NCBI GenBank assembly: GCA_041660045.1
Contig: JBAZXA010000002.1
Span: 372,001-436,000, forward strand
Direction of reading: 5' to 3'
Source: WM-3-3 sp041660045
GTDB lineage: Bacteria > Pseudomonadota > Gammaproteobacteria > Methylococcales > Methylomonadaceae
Length of the DNA stretch: 64,000 bases
The notes under the pieces were generated by a model. It was not told the DNA's origin, ran no database searches, and saw nothing but the letters and a program-made list of their open reading frames with translations. The translations under genes were made by a program, and so were the position numbers. Shown here piece after piece: positions 43,426 through 52,714 of the stretch. How positions within the stretch are numbered: position 1 is the stretch's first letter; each line of letters starts with the position of its first letter.

Positions 43426-43581
43426 TTTGATTTGTGGTTTTATTTTAAGGTGCGAAAGCGTGGTGTATTAGGTTTATGATGTGCGTAGATCGTTTAATAA
43501 TAAGCTTAAAACTATAAGCTATGCCTGGTTTATAACTAGACTGGCAAGTGTTTTAAAAACTTGCCCATGTAGGAGATAACT

Positions 43582-44124
43582 ATGAAACCCACATTCTTAG
43601 GTAGCAATTGCATTTTACCTTTATTAATGGCCATTAGTTTTTTGGTTGCTTGCGGTCCGTCCGAAAAACCTAAAGCAGCCTTCCCGCAAAAAGTAAAACA
43701 GTTTGACCAGGCCACCGTTTTGCAGGGATTGGTTATTGTAAAGGATAAGCCGATAAAGTCGGGGTGGGTTAAAGCCTATCACGGGCAGGACAAATTGCTA
43801 GTAGAAGTGGTTTTGCAGGACAGCAACCATTATCTATTAGAAATTCCAGCGCAGACAAAATTGCCTGTGATTTTAAGATATTTTCCTGAGCTGGATAGCC
43901 CTCTAAGCGAGCAATTAGTTGTCATAGTTGTTGAACCTAGTATCACGCAATATGATATTAGTTCGTTGACTTCGGCCATTGCAAAAAAAGCGGAGGCCTT
44001 AGGCGGCTACACGCGCTCAAATATGATCCTAGCGGCAGAAAGCATGGTTAATGTGCCGGATTCAAATAAGACATCGGCAGGCTTTCGGGGTGATCCGACT
44101 AGCCAATATGGTGGCTGGCATTAA
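43582..44124 (+). CDS. predicted lipoprotein, unknown function
   Basis: The 180-residue protein begins with a signal sequence ending in the lipobox LVAC (Cys about residue 24), followed by Gly-Pro-Ser; a non-Asp +2 residue predicts sorting to the outer membrane. The mature part has a beta-rich segment (VLQGLVIVKDKPIKSGWVKAYHGQDKLLVEVVLQDSNHYLLEIPAQTKLPVILRY) like a small carboxypeptidase-regulatory or transthyretin-type fold; this is only an impression. It ends SQYGGWH. An AGGAG ribosome binding site precedes the ATG. No family recognised. The next gene on the strand is about 400 bases away. Confidence 0.75.
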   Translation: MKPTFLGSNCILPLLMAISFLVACGPSEKPKAAFPQKVKQFDQATVLQGLVIVKDKPIKSGWVKAYHGQDKLLVEVVLQDSNHYLLEIPAQTKLPVILRYFPELDSPLSEQLVVIVVEPSITQYDISSLTSAIAKKAEALGGYTRSNMILAAESMVNVPDSNKTSAGFRGDPTSQYGGWH

Positions 44125-44530
44125 CGTTGGTGTAAACATTCCAGCATAAAGATTTAGTGGCTATTTAACTTAATTAACCGAGGGTTGGCTTATGCCCTGG
44201 CTATGAAAAGCCTAGGTGCTTAATGGCTATGCCTGGAAGCGGGGCTACCAGCTAGCATACAGCTTGCTAGTCTAGCGCTATGGCAGATGTTATAGCCTAC
44301 AAAGTTACCGCAGCCCGATCGGTCACTTTATTAGCACTTGACGGCATTGTAAGAAAACCGCTATAAAGTGTACCAAACCGCCTGTTGAAATAATAATAAC
44401 AATCAATCAATATGGTCATTCTATTCACGAAACAATTCACACAGCAAGTGCGGATTAAGGCTTTAAGCTTAGTCTGCCACGTTAGCGCCATAGTAAGTTT
44501 TTGCCTGCCACCCGCGTGGACTTGGTAAGG
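44125..44530. other. intergenic stretch, no gene supported
   Basis: About 400 bases between the lipoprotein and membrane-protein genes. It holds a hairpin CTAGCA (44252-44257) and TGCTAG (44265-44270), and otherwise no terminator with a T-run. A minus-strand frame at 44297-44545 lacks a ribosome binding site and looks like a shadow. Confidence 0.5.
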
Positions 44531-45781
44531 ATGGCGGCTTTCCAAAACATGCGTTTTTCAGGCGTTGGCGGCTTTATAAATCGCCTACAAACGCTTTTTG
44601 TCGGCATTTTACGAATATGGACTATCCCAATCGTGTTAATGCTGAGCGTAGCTTCTGGCTTTACAACATACTACGGCATGTCGCATTTTATTACGCCTTG
44701 GATAGCATTGGTGATTACCGTAGCCATTCAGTCGATTATTGTGATTTGCTCGCTCGAAATCGCCAACATTCATTGGCAAGCGAATCGGGTACGTTACATG
44801 AGTGTATTGCTATCCTTAATGATAGCAATCATGGCATCGATTACATTTTCATATTTTAAGTTTTACGAAATTTCACAGCAACAAACTATTCATATCGACC
44901 GTTTAAACCAGATTAAATTTACTATTAACGGTTATTTAAACAAAATTCTGTTAGTTAAAACTGAAATTTTGGCGGAACAGCGTAAAGATTTAGAGCAGGC
45001 CTCTAAAGAAGCCTCTGCCGCTTATTTTGGTACCCATCCATTGATATTTGCCAATAAAAACCAAGTGGGTGAAGGGCCTTTTTGGCGCCATTACAATCAA
45101 CTCTACCAAGATAAAAAACAACGTTTCAGTGAGTTGGAAGCAGCGTTTTCTGCGTTTGATAATGACCTGAGGCAATTGCAGGACAGCATTAGGCAATTGG
45201 GTTTGGCAGAAGATGAAAATGCAGCCTATCAAGCCGTGTTGGTTGCCTTTAACAATGCCCAGCTTAAATTTAGTCAATTAGCAACCGGTTTGGGCAAAGT
45301 TGTGCCTGAAGCGCCAGTCTTGATGAGCTATGCCCAATTCATCTTACCCGTACAACCGGCTTTTTCAATGTGGCAAGGGTTTTCCTGGTTTGCATTCATT
45401 TGTGCCGCCATGGTGGATTTTTTTACCGTATTGCTATCTTATCGTTTGGAATTTACAGCGCCTGGGCCATTAACAGGACGGGAGCAAGATTTAATTTTTG
45501 AATGCTTAAAACAATTCACCGAGTTTCGGATCAATGGTAATGATGAATTGGAAATCGTCATTGAAAAATCAGAATTGGAGAAGGCTAGGCGTTATTCCGA
45601 TTGGCCGAGGATGTTTGCTATCGGATTTTTGTTAAGCCGTGGCTTTTTGCGTAAAGTGGACGGCCGCACTGTTGAGTTTGCGCCTAACCTCTATCCGTTG
45701 GTTGCAGAACATATGGCTGATAAAATTCAAGCACTCAAAGCTGCATCAACATCAGCCATATCGGTTGCCAGCCATGAATAA
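44531..45781 (+). CDS. polytopic membrane protein with helical domain, unknown function
   Basis: I prefer the ATG at 44531 (416 residues); a TTG at 44501 is also in frame. Three hydrophobic helices come first (LRIWTIPIVLMLSVASGFTTYYG, WIALVITVAIQSIIVICSLEI, YMSVLLSLMIAIMASITFSYF). A charged helical region of about 160 residues follows with coiled-coil character (ILAEQRKDLEQASKEASAA, YQDKKQRFSELEAAFSAFDNDLRQLQDSIRQLG). A fourth helix (GFSWFAFICAAMVDFFTVLLSY) leads to a C-terminal soluble part of about 110 residues containing GREQDLIFECLKQF and SRGFLRKVDGRTVEFAPNLYPLV, which could be a winged-helix-like fold. No family recognised. Its stop overlaps the start of the next gene by eight bases, so the two proteins are made together. 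Confidence 0.75.
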   Translation: MAAFQNMRFSGVGGFINRLQTLFVGILRIWTIPIVLMLSVASGFTTYYGMSHFITPWIALVITVAIQSIIVICSLEIANIHWQANRVRYMSVLLSLMIAIMASITFSYFKFYEISQQQTIHIDRLNQIKFTINGYLNKILLVKTEILAEQRKDLEQASKEASAAYFGTHPLIFANKNQVGEGPFWRHYNQLYQDKKQRFSELEAAFSAFDNDLRQLQDSIRQLGLAEDENAAYQAVLVAFNNAQLKFSQLATGLGKVVPEAPVLMSYAQFILPVQPAFSMWQGFSWFAFICAAMVDFFTVLLSYRLEFTAPGPLTGREQDLIFECLKQFTEFRINGNDELEIVIEKSELEKARRYSDWPRMFAIGFLLSRGFLRKVDGRTVEFAPNLYPLVAEHMADKIQALKAASTSAISVASHE

Positions 45782-47141
45782 GCAACTCTCTGAGTTGGAA
45801 CAATGGTTCAGGGATGGCGAGTTAAGTCTGCACGAGCATCAACAGTTGCTGTGGGAGCCTGGTTTTGATGCTGAACGCTGTCTGATTAAAACCCAATTAG
45901 GTTTTTATCAACGGGTATTTTCAAAGCCACCTGGTTTTGTTCCGCGTTTTTTTCATACGCTCTATCCGTTGCCATTAGCGCATTGGCTCATGCAGACGTC
46001 GATCATTCTTTATGATGGTTTTTGCATAATGGCAGCAGAATTAGATATACGCTTTCAGGCCACCTTAAACTACGCCACTAGGAATCTTGAATATTTGCCG
46101 GACATAAATAGTCATATTAAACAATCTTATGAGGAATTAATTAAAGATGCTGTTGAAGGCGAGCTGCTTAGTCTAAGCGATGGCGAATGGATAGATGGGG
46201 GTTTACAACCTTTAGAAAAAAAAATTGCCGATTTAATTCAAGAATTGCTGGTAATAAAAGATTTACAGTGCCGAGTTTTTTGCAATTTAAAGCCTGAGTT
46301 CCAACGCTTGGATGAGAGTGCGCAAACAGAGGGTTTATTTATGCGCCAATCGGTTTATTTAAATATACTGAAAAAGAACTTTGAATTTCAAGATCAACAA
46401 AATCAGGAAAAAATACGCCAGCAAGAGGCTTTAGAAAACCAAAATCTGCTTTATAAGCAAAATCAATTGCAGCGTTTTAACCGGGAAGATGAGCTGAAGC
46501 GGTTAAAAGTATTACAAGATAATGAGAATGCGCAACAGTTGCTTAAAGATCAGGAAAAACTGGCCAGTGAGCAATATAAAATTGAAAAACGCTTACAGGC
46601 CGAAAAAATTAAGCATGAAAATGCCTTAAAGGAGTTGGCTTGGCAAGCAGAAATTGAACAGCAAAAAAAATATCAAGCTTTACAAAGACAAGTGGAGCAA
46701 CAAGGCCATAAAGACCAACTTATCCATAAAACCCAGTTAAAAGACGCAGAACTGGAGATGGAGGTTAAAGCTTATGAACAGCAACAAGTGCGTTGGAATG
46801 CCGCGAAAGAGCGTCATCATTACGAACAAATTAAGCAGGAGCAACAATTTAAACAATTAGAGTTTGAGATTGAATTAAAGCGCCAACAACTTCAAGAGAG
46901 CGAAAAAAAGAAAATTGAAGGGCAACTTTTTGCGGAAAAAATCAAGCATGAAACCCGAATAAAAGAATTGCAATTGCTCGCAGAGGTGGAGAGCCAAGAA
47001 AAGCGTTTTGAAGCAACGCAAAACTCTGAAGAATATTTACGACGGGAAATCGAATTACTGATCTTGGAAAAGCAAAGGGCAGAACTCAATGGTATGTTGA
47101 AAAAAGAGGCTCAAAAACCTGATGCAAATACCAATGAATGA
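45774..47141 (+). CDS. long coiled-coil protein with internal repeat, unknown function
   Basis: The reading frame is open from 45639, but the ATG at 45774 (MNKQLSELEQWFRDGELSLHEHQQLL) is the sensible start because it overlaps the upstream gene's end by eight bases. The 455-residue product has a globular N-terminal part to about residue 200. About 230 residues of Gln/Glu/Lys-rich coiled coil follow. Two segments inside the coil are near copies: LQAEKIKHENALKELAWQAE and LFAEKIKHETRIKELQLLAE, about 115 residues apart. The composition resembles structural or tethering proteins. Together with the preceding membrane protein it forms a two-gene module of unknown function; I recognise neither family. 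Confidence 0.75.
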   Translation: MNKQLSELEQWFRDGELSLHEHQQLLWEPGFDAERCLIKTQLGFYQRVFSKPPGFVPRFFHTLYPLPLAHWLMQTSIILYDGFCIMAAELDIRFQATLNYATRNLEYLPDINSHIKQSYEELIKDAVEGELLSLSDGEWIDGGLQPLEKKIADLIQELLVIKDLQCRVFCNLKPEFQRLDESAQTEGLFMRQSVYLNILKKNFEFQDQQNQEKIRQQEALENQNLLYKQNQLQRFNREDELKRLKVLQDNENAQQLLKDQEKLASEQYKIEKRLQAEKIKHENALKELAWQAEIEQQKKYQALQRQVEQQGHKDQLIHKTQLKDAELEMEVKAYEQQQVRWNAAKERHHYEQIKQEQQFKQLEFEIELKRQQLQESEKKKIEGQLFAEKIKHETRIKELQLLAEVESQEKRFEATQNSEEYLRREIELLILEKQRAELNGMLKKEAQKPDANTNE

Positions 47142-47251
47142 ATGCTTAGTGAGTTTTTTAGGCAGATGGTAGAAATTTACCAACCAATAAGGTCTGTTTA
47201 AGGTTTAGCGTATACCTAAAGACTGTCTTTAAAACTAAGCATTGTCCATCT

Positions 47252-47288
47252 TAAGTTAGTCGAAAGCTTAAAAACTTCGACTAACTTA
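47252..47288. terminator. 13-bp stem-loop between convergent coiled-coil gene and rne
   Basis: TAAGTTAGTCGAA (47252-47264) and TTCGACTAACTTA (47276-47288) are perfectly complementary with an 11-base loop. It sits between the convergent genes, about 40 bases beyond the rne stop codon. Neither strand has a T-run directly after it, so it may be a transcript-end stabiliser or a bidirectional terminator of imperfect type. Confidence 0.5.
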
Positions 47289-47327
47289 GGACGAACGCTG
47301 CAATTATTAAAGCATTGTACTAATCAG

Positions 47328-49643
47328 TTATGACTCAGTGTCTGGTTCACGCCTGATTATAGGTTCTGCTACAGGTGGGGTTGTTTTTATTTCAACTATA
47401 GCTTTAACGGGAACCGGGGGTAAAGGACGTTGTATGGGTTCAACGACAGCTGGCGTGTTATGGCTTTGCGTTGGTTCTTGATGATTAATTTTTTCAATTC
47501 TTTCGGCAAAATTGTTGGCATAAGACGACGCTGGTTGGCTGGCTGCCTGGGGATCAGGTACAGTTGGCACCGGTGCTGCCTCTGTGTTATTGGTCAGGTT
47601 TTCGCCTGTCTCATCAGTCATTGGGCGTTTGTGATTGGGGTTACGTGAACGTCTACGAGGGCCTCTCCGATTTCTGTTGTTGGCGCGTCTTTCATTTGGT
47701 ACAGCAGTGCCATCGGTTATTTCAGGGTTAACTGCGTTTTGGGCTTCGTCTTGTTCTTCAACTGCAGCGACCTTTTGCACCGTGTTGTTTGTACCCGTTT
47801 CTGCGGGACTGTTTTTATGAACATGATTACGTGGTGTCCGATGAGGACGGGCTTGGTTTTGATGCCTTCTTGGTTCCGGCTTAGCGGCAGCGTTATCTTC
47901 TGAGGCCGAGGTTTTAAATTCTACATCGGTGCTGGTGTCTTTACTATCTTGGCCGTCATCTTTACTGGCACCCACTAATTTTTGCCAAAAACGCTTGATA
48001 AGACTGGCTGAAGCGGTCTTGTTTTGCATTGGGGCGGGCGAGTCTGGCAAAAATTCTTTAATGGCTGCGGTTTCAAATTTTTGCTTAACTTGCTGGGCAA
48101 AGTCAGGCAGTGCAATTTCTTCTTCTTTAATTAATTGGTAGCTAGATTTATCTTCTGGCACATCTTTTTCTTTAATGCGTTCAATATTATACGCAGGCGT
48201 TTCTAAATGTTTGCTAGGTAACACGACAATGTCAACATCTAGCTTGGTTTCTATGCGTTCGATAGCGGTACGTTTTTCATTTAATAAAAATGTAGCAGCG
48301 TCAATCGGTAAATGGGCAATGACTTTTTCAGTGCCTTTTTTCATAGCCTCTTCTTCTAGGATACGTAATACCGCTAAAGCAACCGATTCAACGTTACGGA
48401 TAGTGCCTTGGCCTTTACAGCGAGGGCAAGGCAATTGGGTGGCATCGCCCAAAGAGGGGCGCATGCGCTGCCTGGACATTTCCAACAAGCCAAAACGGGA
48501 GATGCGCCCGGTTTGAATTCTGGCGCGATCAATTTTTAACGCGTCTTTTAAGCGTGTTTCTACTGTGCGCTGATTTTTGTTAGACATCATGTCGATGAAA
48601 TCAATCACAAACAGGCCGCCTAAATCCCTTAGCCTAAGTTGACGGGCAATTTCATCAGCCGCTTCTAAATTTGTATTGAGCGCGGTTTCTTCAATATCGC
48701 TGCCTTTCGTGGCACGTGCTGAGTTAATGTCTATTGATGTTAAGGCCTCAGTATGATCAATCATAATTGATCCGCCTGACGGTAGCGAAACTTCCCGGCC
48801 ATAAGCCATTTCTATCTGTGATTCAATTTGGTATCGGCTAAATAACGGCACAGTGTCATGGTATAGCTTTGCTTTAGGCAAAAAATGTGGCATGACTTGT
48901 TTGAGAAATTTTTGTACCAATTTAAAAGCATCTTCGTTATCGATTAGGATTTCATCGATATTGCCGCGTAAATGGTCACGTAATGCCCGGATGATGACAT
49001 TGCTTTCCTGAAATACTAGAAATGGTGCAGATTGTTCGCTGGAAGAACGTTCGATGGCTTCCCAAAGTTGCATAAGGTAATTTAAGTCCCATTGCAATTC
49101 TTCGGCATTTTTACCGCAACCTGCAGTACGCACGATTAAGCCCATACTGTCCGGAATTTCCAGGGCGGCCATTACCTCACGCAGTTCATTGCGGGTGTCA
49201 CCTTCGATCCGTCTTGAAATGCCGCCAGCTTTTGGGTTGTTGGGCATTAGCACCAAATATGTGCCGGCTAAACTGATGTAAGTAGTTAGAGCCGCGCCTT
49301 TGTTGCCGCGCTCTTCTTTCTCAATCTGAACAACGATCTCTTGGCCTTCCCGGATCAAATCTTTTATGGCAGGGCGGCGACCTTCAGTATCCGAGCCTTC
49401 TTGCAGTTGGCGATAATCAGGTGAAATTTCTTTAAAGGGCAAAAAACCATGTTTTTCCGCACCATAGTTAACAAAAGCAGCTTCTAAGCTGGGTTCTACC
49501 CGCGTGATGGTTCCTTTATAAATATTGGATTTTTTTTGTTCTTTTGAAGGGAGTTCGATGTCAAAATCGTATAGTTTTTGGCCATCTACCAAAGCAACCC
49601 GCAGTTCTTCGGCCTGCGTAGCATTGATAAGCATTCTTTTCAT
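47328..49643 (-). CDS. rne: ribonuclease E
   Basis: This endoribonuclease is central to mRNA decay and to rRNA/tRNA processing. The 771-residue protein begins MKRMLINATQAEELRVALVDGQKLYDFDIELPSKEQKKSNIYKGTITRVEPSLEAAFVNYGAEKHGFLPFKEI, clearly RNase E with its S1 domain. The DNase I-like catalytic part carries VIDFIDMMSNKNQR, and the Zn-link CPRCKGQG lies near residue 410. Beyond about 510 residues is a disordered Arg/Pro/Asn-rich C terminus (NRNRRGPRRRSRNPNHKRP), the RNA-binding/degradosome scaffold, shorter than in E. coli (1061 residues in total). An AAGGA precedes the ATG. The start is followed leftward by the whole gene on the minus strand; it has a long leader. Confidence 0.96.
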   Translation of the reverse strand: MKRMLINATQAEELRVALVDGQKLYDFDIELPSKEQKKSNIYKGTITRVEPSLEAAFVNYGAEKHGFLPFKEISPDYRQLQEGSDTEGRRPAIKDLIREGQEIVVQIEKEERGNKGAALTTYISLAGTYLVLMPNNPKAGGISRRIEGDTRNELREVMAALEIPDSMGLIVRTAGCGKNAEELQWDLNYLMQLWEAIERSSSEQSAPFLVFQESNVIIRALRDHLRGNIDEILIDNEDAFKLVQKFLKQVMPHFLPKAKLYHDTVPLFSRYQIESQIEMAYGREVSLPSGGSIMIDHTEALTSIDINSARATKGSDIEETALNTNLEAADEIARQLRLRDLGGLFVIDFIDMMSNKNQRTVETRLKDALKIDRARIQTGRISRFGLLEMSRQRMRPSLGDATQLPCPRCKGQGTIRNVESVALAVLRILEEEAMKKGTEKVIAHLPIDAATFLLNEKRTAIERIETKLDVDIVVLPSKHLETPAYNIERIKEKDVPEDKSSYQLIKEEEIALPDFAQQVKQKFETAAIKEFLPDSPAPMQNKTASASLIKRFWQKLVGASKDDGQDSKDTSTDVEFKTSASEDNAAAKPEPRRHQNQARPHRTPRNHVHKNSPAETGTNNTVQKVAAVEEQDEAQNAVNPEITDGTAVPNERRANNRNRRGPRRRSRNPNHKRPMTDETGENLTNNTEAAPVPTVPDPQAASQPASSYANNFAERIEKINHQEPTQSHNTPAVVEPIQRPLPPVPVKAIVEIKTTPPVAEPIIRREPDTES

Positions 49644-50070
49644 TTTGTATCCTTGTGGTGTCCTGCTCCGTAATCAGATGTTACCGATTTGACTGTATAT
49701 CATTATGCCCGGCTATGGGTTGTACCGTCTTTAAAGGGAGCCGAATACGCCATTATTGCGATATTGCTCCGCCTGGAATTGGCAATGCGGTAAAAGCCAG
49801 GTCTAAAAGTAATGTTCAGTCTTGTTGTAAATCTGTGTTAAACAGGAATTAAAAATCGTTCGTCAAGGGTCGAACGCCAACCCGAAATCGTTTGGAAAAC
49901 TTGGCCGAGGGCTTTCAAGTGTTCCGTTAGTTGTCTTGGGGCATGCTCTTATTTTAGGCAAGCCGTGCAAAAGTATATTTTTTATGAGAAAACTTGCTTA
50001 ATATAGCAACCTTATGGCTACACATCAATTTAAGAATCAATCATGACGGGATGCTGTTATTATTTGTGCT
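49644..50070 (-). promoter_or_regulatory. long rne leader and divergent rne/rluC promoter region
   Basis: The gap of 427 bases before rluC probably contains a long rne 5' leader, as in E. coli, where the leader mediates autoregulation. On the minus strand CGTTCG (49876-49871) and CGAACG (49862-49857) form a six-base stem with an eight-base loop, followed by ATTTTT (49856-49851), an attenuator-like structure about 210 bases upstream of the rne ATG. Other GC-rich inverted segments lie between 49700 and 49810. No gene in this gap is convincing. Confidence 0.5.
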
Positions 50071-51030
50071 ATGGATACTGAATTACAAGGTGCGGCTACC
50101 CCCGTCCAATTTATCGAAATCACTGAAGAAAACTGCGACCAGCGGTTAGATAATTTTTTAATCACGCGTTTAAAAGGCGTGCCTAAAAGCCGAATTTACC
50201 GGATTGTCCGTAAAGGTGAAGTACGTGTCAACAAAGGCCGCGTTGAGGTTAATTATCGCTTAATTGCGGGTGATATTGTTAGGATTCCACCGCTTAGACT
50301 GGCGGAAAAACCTGAGGTAGCGTTTATTTCGAATAATTTGCGGGATTCATTGGCCGCTCAAATATTATTTGAGGATGAGGCTTTTTTAGTCTTGAATAAA
50401 CCGGCTGGTTATCCCGTGCATGGTGGGAGTGGGATAAATTGCGGTATTATTGAAGGGCTTAGGCAAATAAGACCCAATGCGCACTTTTTGGAATTAGTGC
50501 ATCGTCTGGATCGTGATACTTCAGGGTGTTTGTTAATTGCCAAAAAACGCAGTGCTTTACGGAGTTTGCATGAGCAGTTTCGTGAAGACCAAGTGCAAAA
50601 GACTTATTTAGCACTGTTGGCTGGGCAATGGGCAAAAGTTCAGCAACGGGTAACCGCACCCTTGCAAAAAAACATCAACAAAGGGGGCGAGCGTATGGTC
50701 GTGGTCAGCCAAACCGGTAAGCCTGCTGAAACGATGTTTAAACGTTTAAAATTGTTTTTAGAAGCCACCTTAGTTGAGGCTTCCCCTAAAACAGGCCGCA
50801 CCCATCAAATCCGCGTACATGCCGCTTGGTTAGGGCATCCCATAGTCAGTGACGAAAGATATGGCTTGGATGAAGTCAATCAGCAGTTTAAGAAAAAAGG
50901 CTATAAACGTTTATTTTTACATGCGGAAAAATTAACCTTTAGGCACCCTGTCACAGGCGAAAATATGACAATTAAAGCGCCATTGCCCAAACAGTTGGAA
51001 GAACAGTTAAGCCATGAACAATCGGTATGA
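50071..51030 (+). CDS. rluC: 23S rRNA pseudouridine synthase RluC
   Basis: The enzyme converts uridines 955, 2504 and 2580 (E. coli numbering) of 23S rRNA to pseudouridine. The 319 residues have an N-terminal S4 RNA-binding domain (NCDQRLDNFLITRLKGVPKSRIYRIVRKGEVRVNKGRV, about residues 23-60). A RluA-type catalytic domain follows with the catalytic Asp in ELVHRLDRDTSGCLLIAKKRSAL, and later GRTHQIRVHAAWLGHPIVSDERYG. Its divergent neighbour is rne and it overlaps the next HAD gene by 17 bases, the same rne-rluC arrangement as in E. coli and many Gammaproteobacteria. This synteny favours RluC over RluD. Confidence 0.94.
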   Translation: MDTELQGAATPVQFIEITEENCDQRLDNFLITRLKGVPKSRIYRIVRKGEVRVNKGRVEVNYRLIAGDIVRIPPLRLAEKPEVAFISNNLRDSLAAQILFEDEAFLVLNKPAGYPVHGGSGINCGIIEGLRQIRPNAHFLELVHRLDRDTSGCLLIAKKRSALRSLHEQFREDQVQKTYLALLAGQWAKVQQRVTAPLQKNINKGGERMVVVSQTGKPAETMFKRLKLFLEATLVEASPKTGRTHQIRVHAAWLGHPIVSDERYGLDEVNQQFKKKGYKRLFLHAEKLTFRHPVTGENMTIKAPLPKQLEEQLSHEQSV

Positions 51031-51667
51031 TTTAATTATTTTCGATTGGGATGGTACGTTGATGAATTCTATAGACTGGATAGTCTTTTGTTTACAACAA
51101 GCTGCAAAGCTATGCCAATGTCCCGTTCCTGATGAGCAAGCTGCAAAAGATGTCATTGGTTTGAGCATTGAAGTGGCGATGGACACACTGTTTCCTGAAG
51201 CGGATGGGATGCTCCGCAAGCAGTTGGTGGCGCAATATAGTCAGGTTTATAGTTCCCGTGAAATTAGCCGTGAAGATCTATTTCCGGGTGTTTATGACAT
51301 GCTCGTGCAATTACAGCAAAATGGTTATCAATTAGCTGTCGCCACTGGAAAAAATCGGCGTGGCTTAGTCAAAGCCTTAGCGGCAACAGGAACTGGCGAT
51401 TTATTTGGTGTTACCCGATGTGCCGATGAAACGGCATCCAAACCTAATCCTAAAATGGTTTATGAAATTCTTAAGCACACTCAGGTTACAAATCAACGGG
51501 CGCTATTGGTGGGTGATTCAATCCACGACCTGCAAATGGCGCTTAATGCTGAAGTTGCGGCCATCGGGGTAGCTTGTGGTGTGCACTCAGAAGATCGGCT
51601 TAAGCAATATCAACCTTTGCTATGTATACAGCAATCAACTCAATTAATCGATATTATCGGAGGGTAA
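51014..51667 (+). CDS. HAD family phosphatase (Gph/YjjG-like)
   Basis: The 217-residue cytosolic phosphatase has motif I in IFDWDGTLMNSIDW (Asp nucleophile and Asp acid), motif II in LAVATGKNRRGL, motif III Lys in ETASKPNPKMVYEIL and motif IV in ALLVGDSIHDLQMALNA. The helical cap lies between motifs I and II. It resembles phosphoglycolate phosphatase and related subfamily IA HADs that are commonly linked to rluC and sppA in Gammaproteobacteria and Betaproteobacteria. The substrate is not readable. It overlaps rluC by 17 bases and precedes sppA by six. Confidence 0.92.
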   Translation: MNNRYDLIIFDWDGTLMNSIDWIVFCLQQAAKLCQCPVPDEQAAKDVIGLSIEVAMDTLFPEADGMLRKQLVAQYSQVYSSREISREDLFPGVYDMLVQLQQNGYQLAVATGKNRRGLVKALAATGTGDLFGVTRCADETASKPNPKMVYEILKHTQVTNQRALLVGDSIHDLQMALNAEVAAIGVACGVHSEDRLKQYQPLLCIQQSTQLIDIIGG

Positions 51668-51673
51668 ACCTTA

Positions 51674-52630
51674 ATGGAAAATCAACAGGATAATCAGAAG
51701 GTAGGCTGGGAGCGTGAATTAATTGAAAAAATAGCGCTTGCAGCGGTCACTGAACAAAGACGTGCCCGGCGCTGGGGTATCTTTTTTAAATCGTTAATGT
51801 TTTTATACTTATTAGCGGTTTTGGGGGTTGCCTTTTTTCCTAAGTTAAAACAGGAAATGGGTGTTGATGGCAGTGACCATACAGCTATTATCGATTTGGT
51901 GGGGACGATTGCCGAAAACAAGGAAGTAACAGCAGAAAACGTTATTGAAAGTTTACGTAATGCAGTCAAAGACAAGCACACCAAAGGCGTCATATTGCAT
52001 GCCAACTCACCTGGTGGCAGCCCCGTGCAATCGGCTTATGTCTATGAAGAAATTAGAAATATTAAAAAGGAACATCCCAATTTACCCATATTTGCGGTGG
52101 TAAGTGACATCTGTGCCTCGGGGTGTTACTACATTGCTTCGGCTGCTGATAAAATTTATGTAAGCCCTGCCAGTATAGTTGGTTCTATAGGTGTGATCAT
52201 GGACGGTTTTGGTTTTGTCGATAGTATGGCAAAGTTTGGTGTAGAACGGCGTTTGATTACAGCGGGTGAGCATAAAGCTTTGTTGGATCCTTTTTCACCT
52301 TCAAAACCCGATGAAACGGAATACATGCATGGTTTACTGGAACAAGTGCATCAACAATTCATCAGCGCGGTGAAAGCAGGTCGGGGTGACCGCCTTAAAG
52401 AATTCCCTGAAATGTTTTCTGGTTTAGTTTGGACGGGTGAAGCAAGTGTAAAATTGGGTATCGCAGACGATTTCGGTAATGATGATTATGTGGCTAAAAA
52501 TATTATCGGTGTTAAAGAAAAAGTTAATTTTACCCAACAAGAACGTTTATTAGATAAATTAGCCGGTAAGTTAGGGGCTTCTTTTGGACATGCCTTAGGC
52601 AGTTTTTGGCAACGGATACTATTAAAGTAG
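51674..52630 (+). CDS. sppA: signal peptide peptidase SppA-type S49 protease
   Basis: This inner-membrane serine protease cleaves leftover signal peptides. The 318-residue protein has one N-terminal membrane helix (FFKSLMFLYLLAVLGVAFFP, about residues 34-53) and a periplasmic S49 domain. The nucleophile Ser is in VVSDICASGCYYIASAADKIYVSP and the general-base Lys in ITAGEHKALLDPFSP. HANSPGGSPVQSAYVYEEI and SIVGSIGVIMDGFG are family signatures. It is the short, single-domain form, not the 600-residue E. coli tandem form. A GGAGGG ribosome binding site precedes the ATG. The order rluC-HAD-sppA is a common conserved group. Confidence 0.93.
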   Translation: MENQQDNQKVGWERELIEKIALAAVTEQRRARRWGIFFKSLMFLYLLAVLGVAFFPKLKQEMGVDGSDHTAIIDLVGTIAENKEVTAENVIESLRNAVKDKHTKGVILHANSPGGSPVQSAYVYEEIRNIKKEHPNLPIFAVVSDICASGCYYIASAADKIYVSPASIVGSIGVIMDGFGFVDSMAKFGVERRLITAGEHKALLDPFSPSKPDETEYMHGLLEQVHQQFISAVKAGRGDRLKEFPEMFSGLVWTGEASVKLGIADDFGNDDYVAKNIIGVKEKVNFTQQERLLDKLAGKLGASFGHALGSFWQRILLK

Positions 52631-52714
52631 TTTGGTTCATTTAAAATTCATGTGTTTCTCGTTATTATTAACGCAACTGATTTACAGGCTTTTGATGTGT
52701 TGTTAATAACCCGT

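Noticed and set aside
49655..49852. 65-residue plus-strand frame in the rne/rluC gap.
   Set aside because: No ribosome binding site or recognisable motif; the region is better explained as the rne leader.
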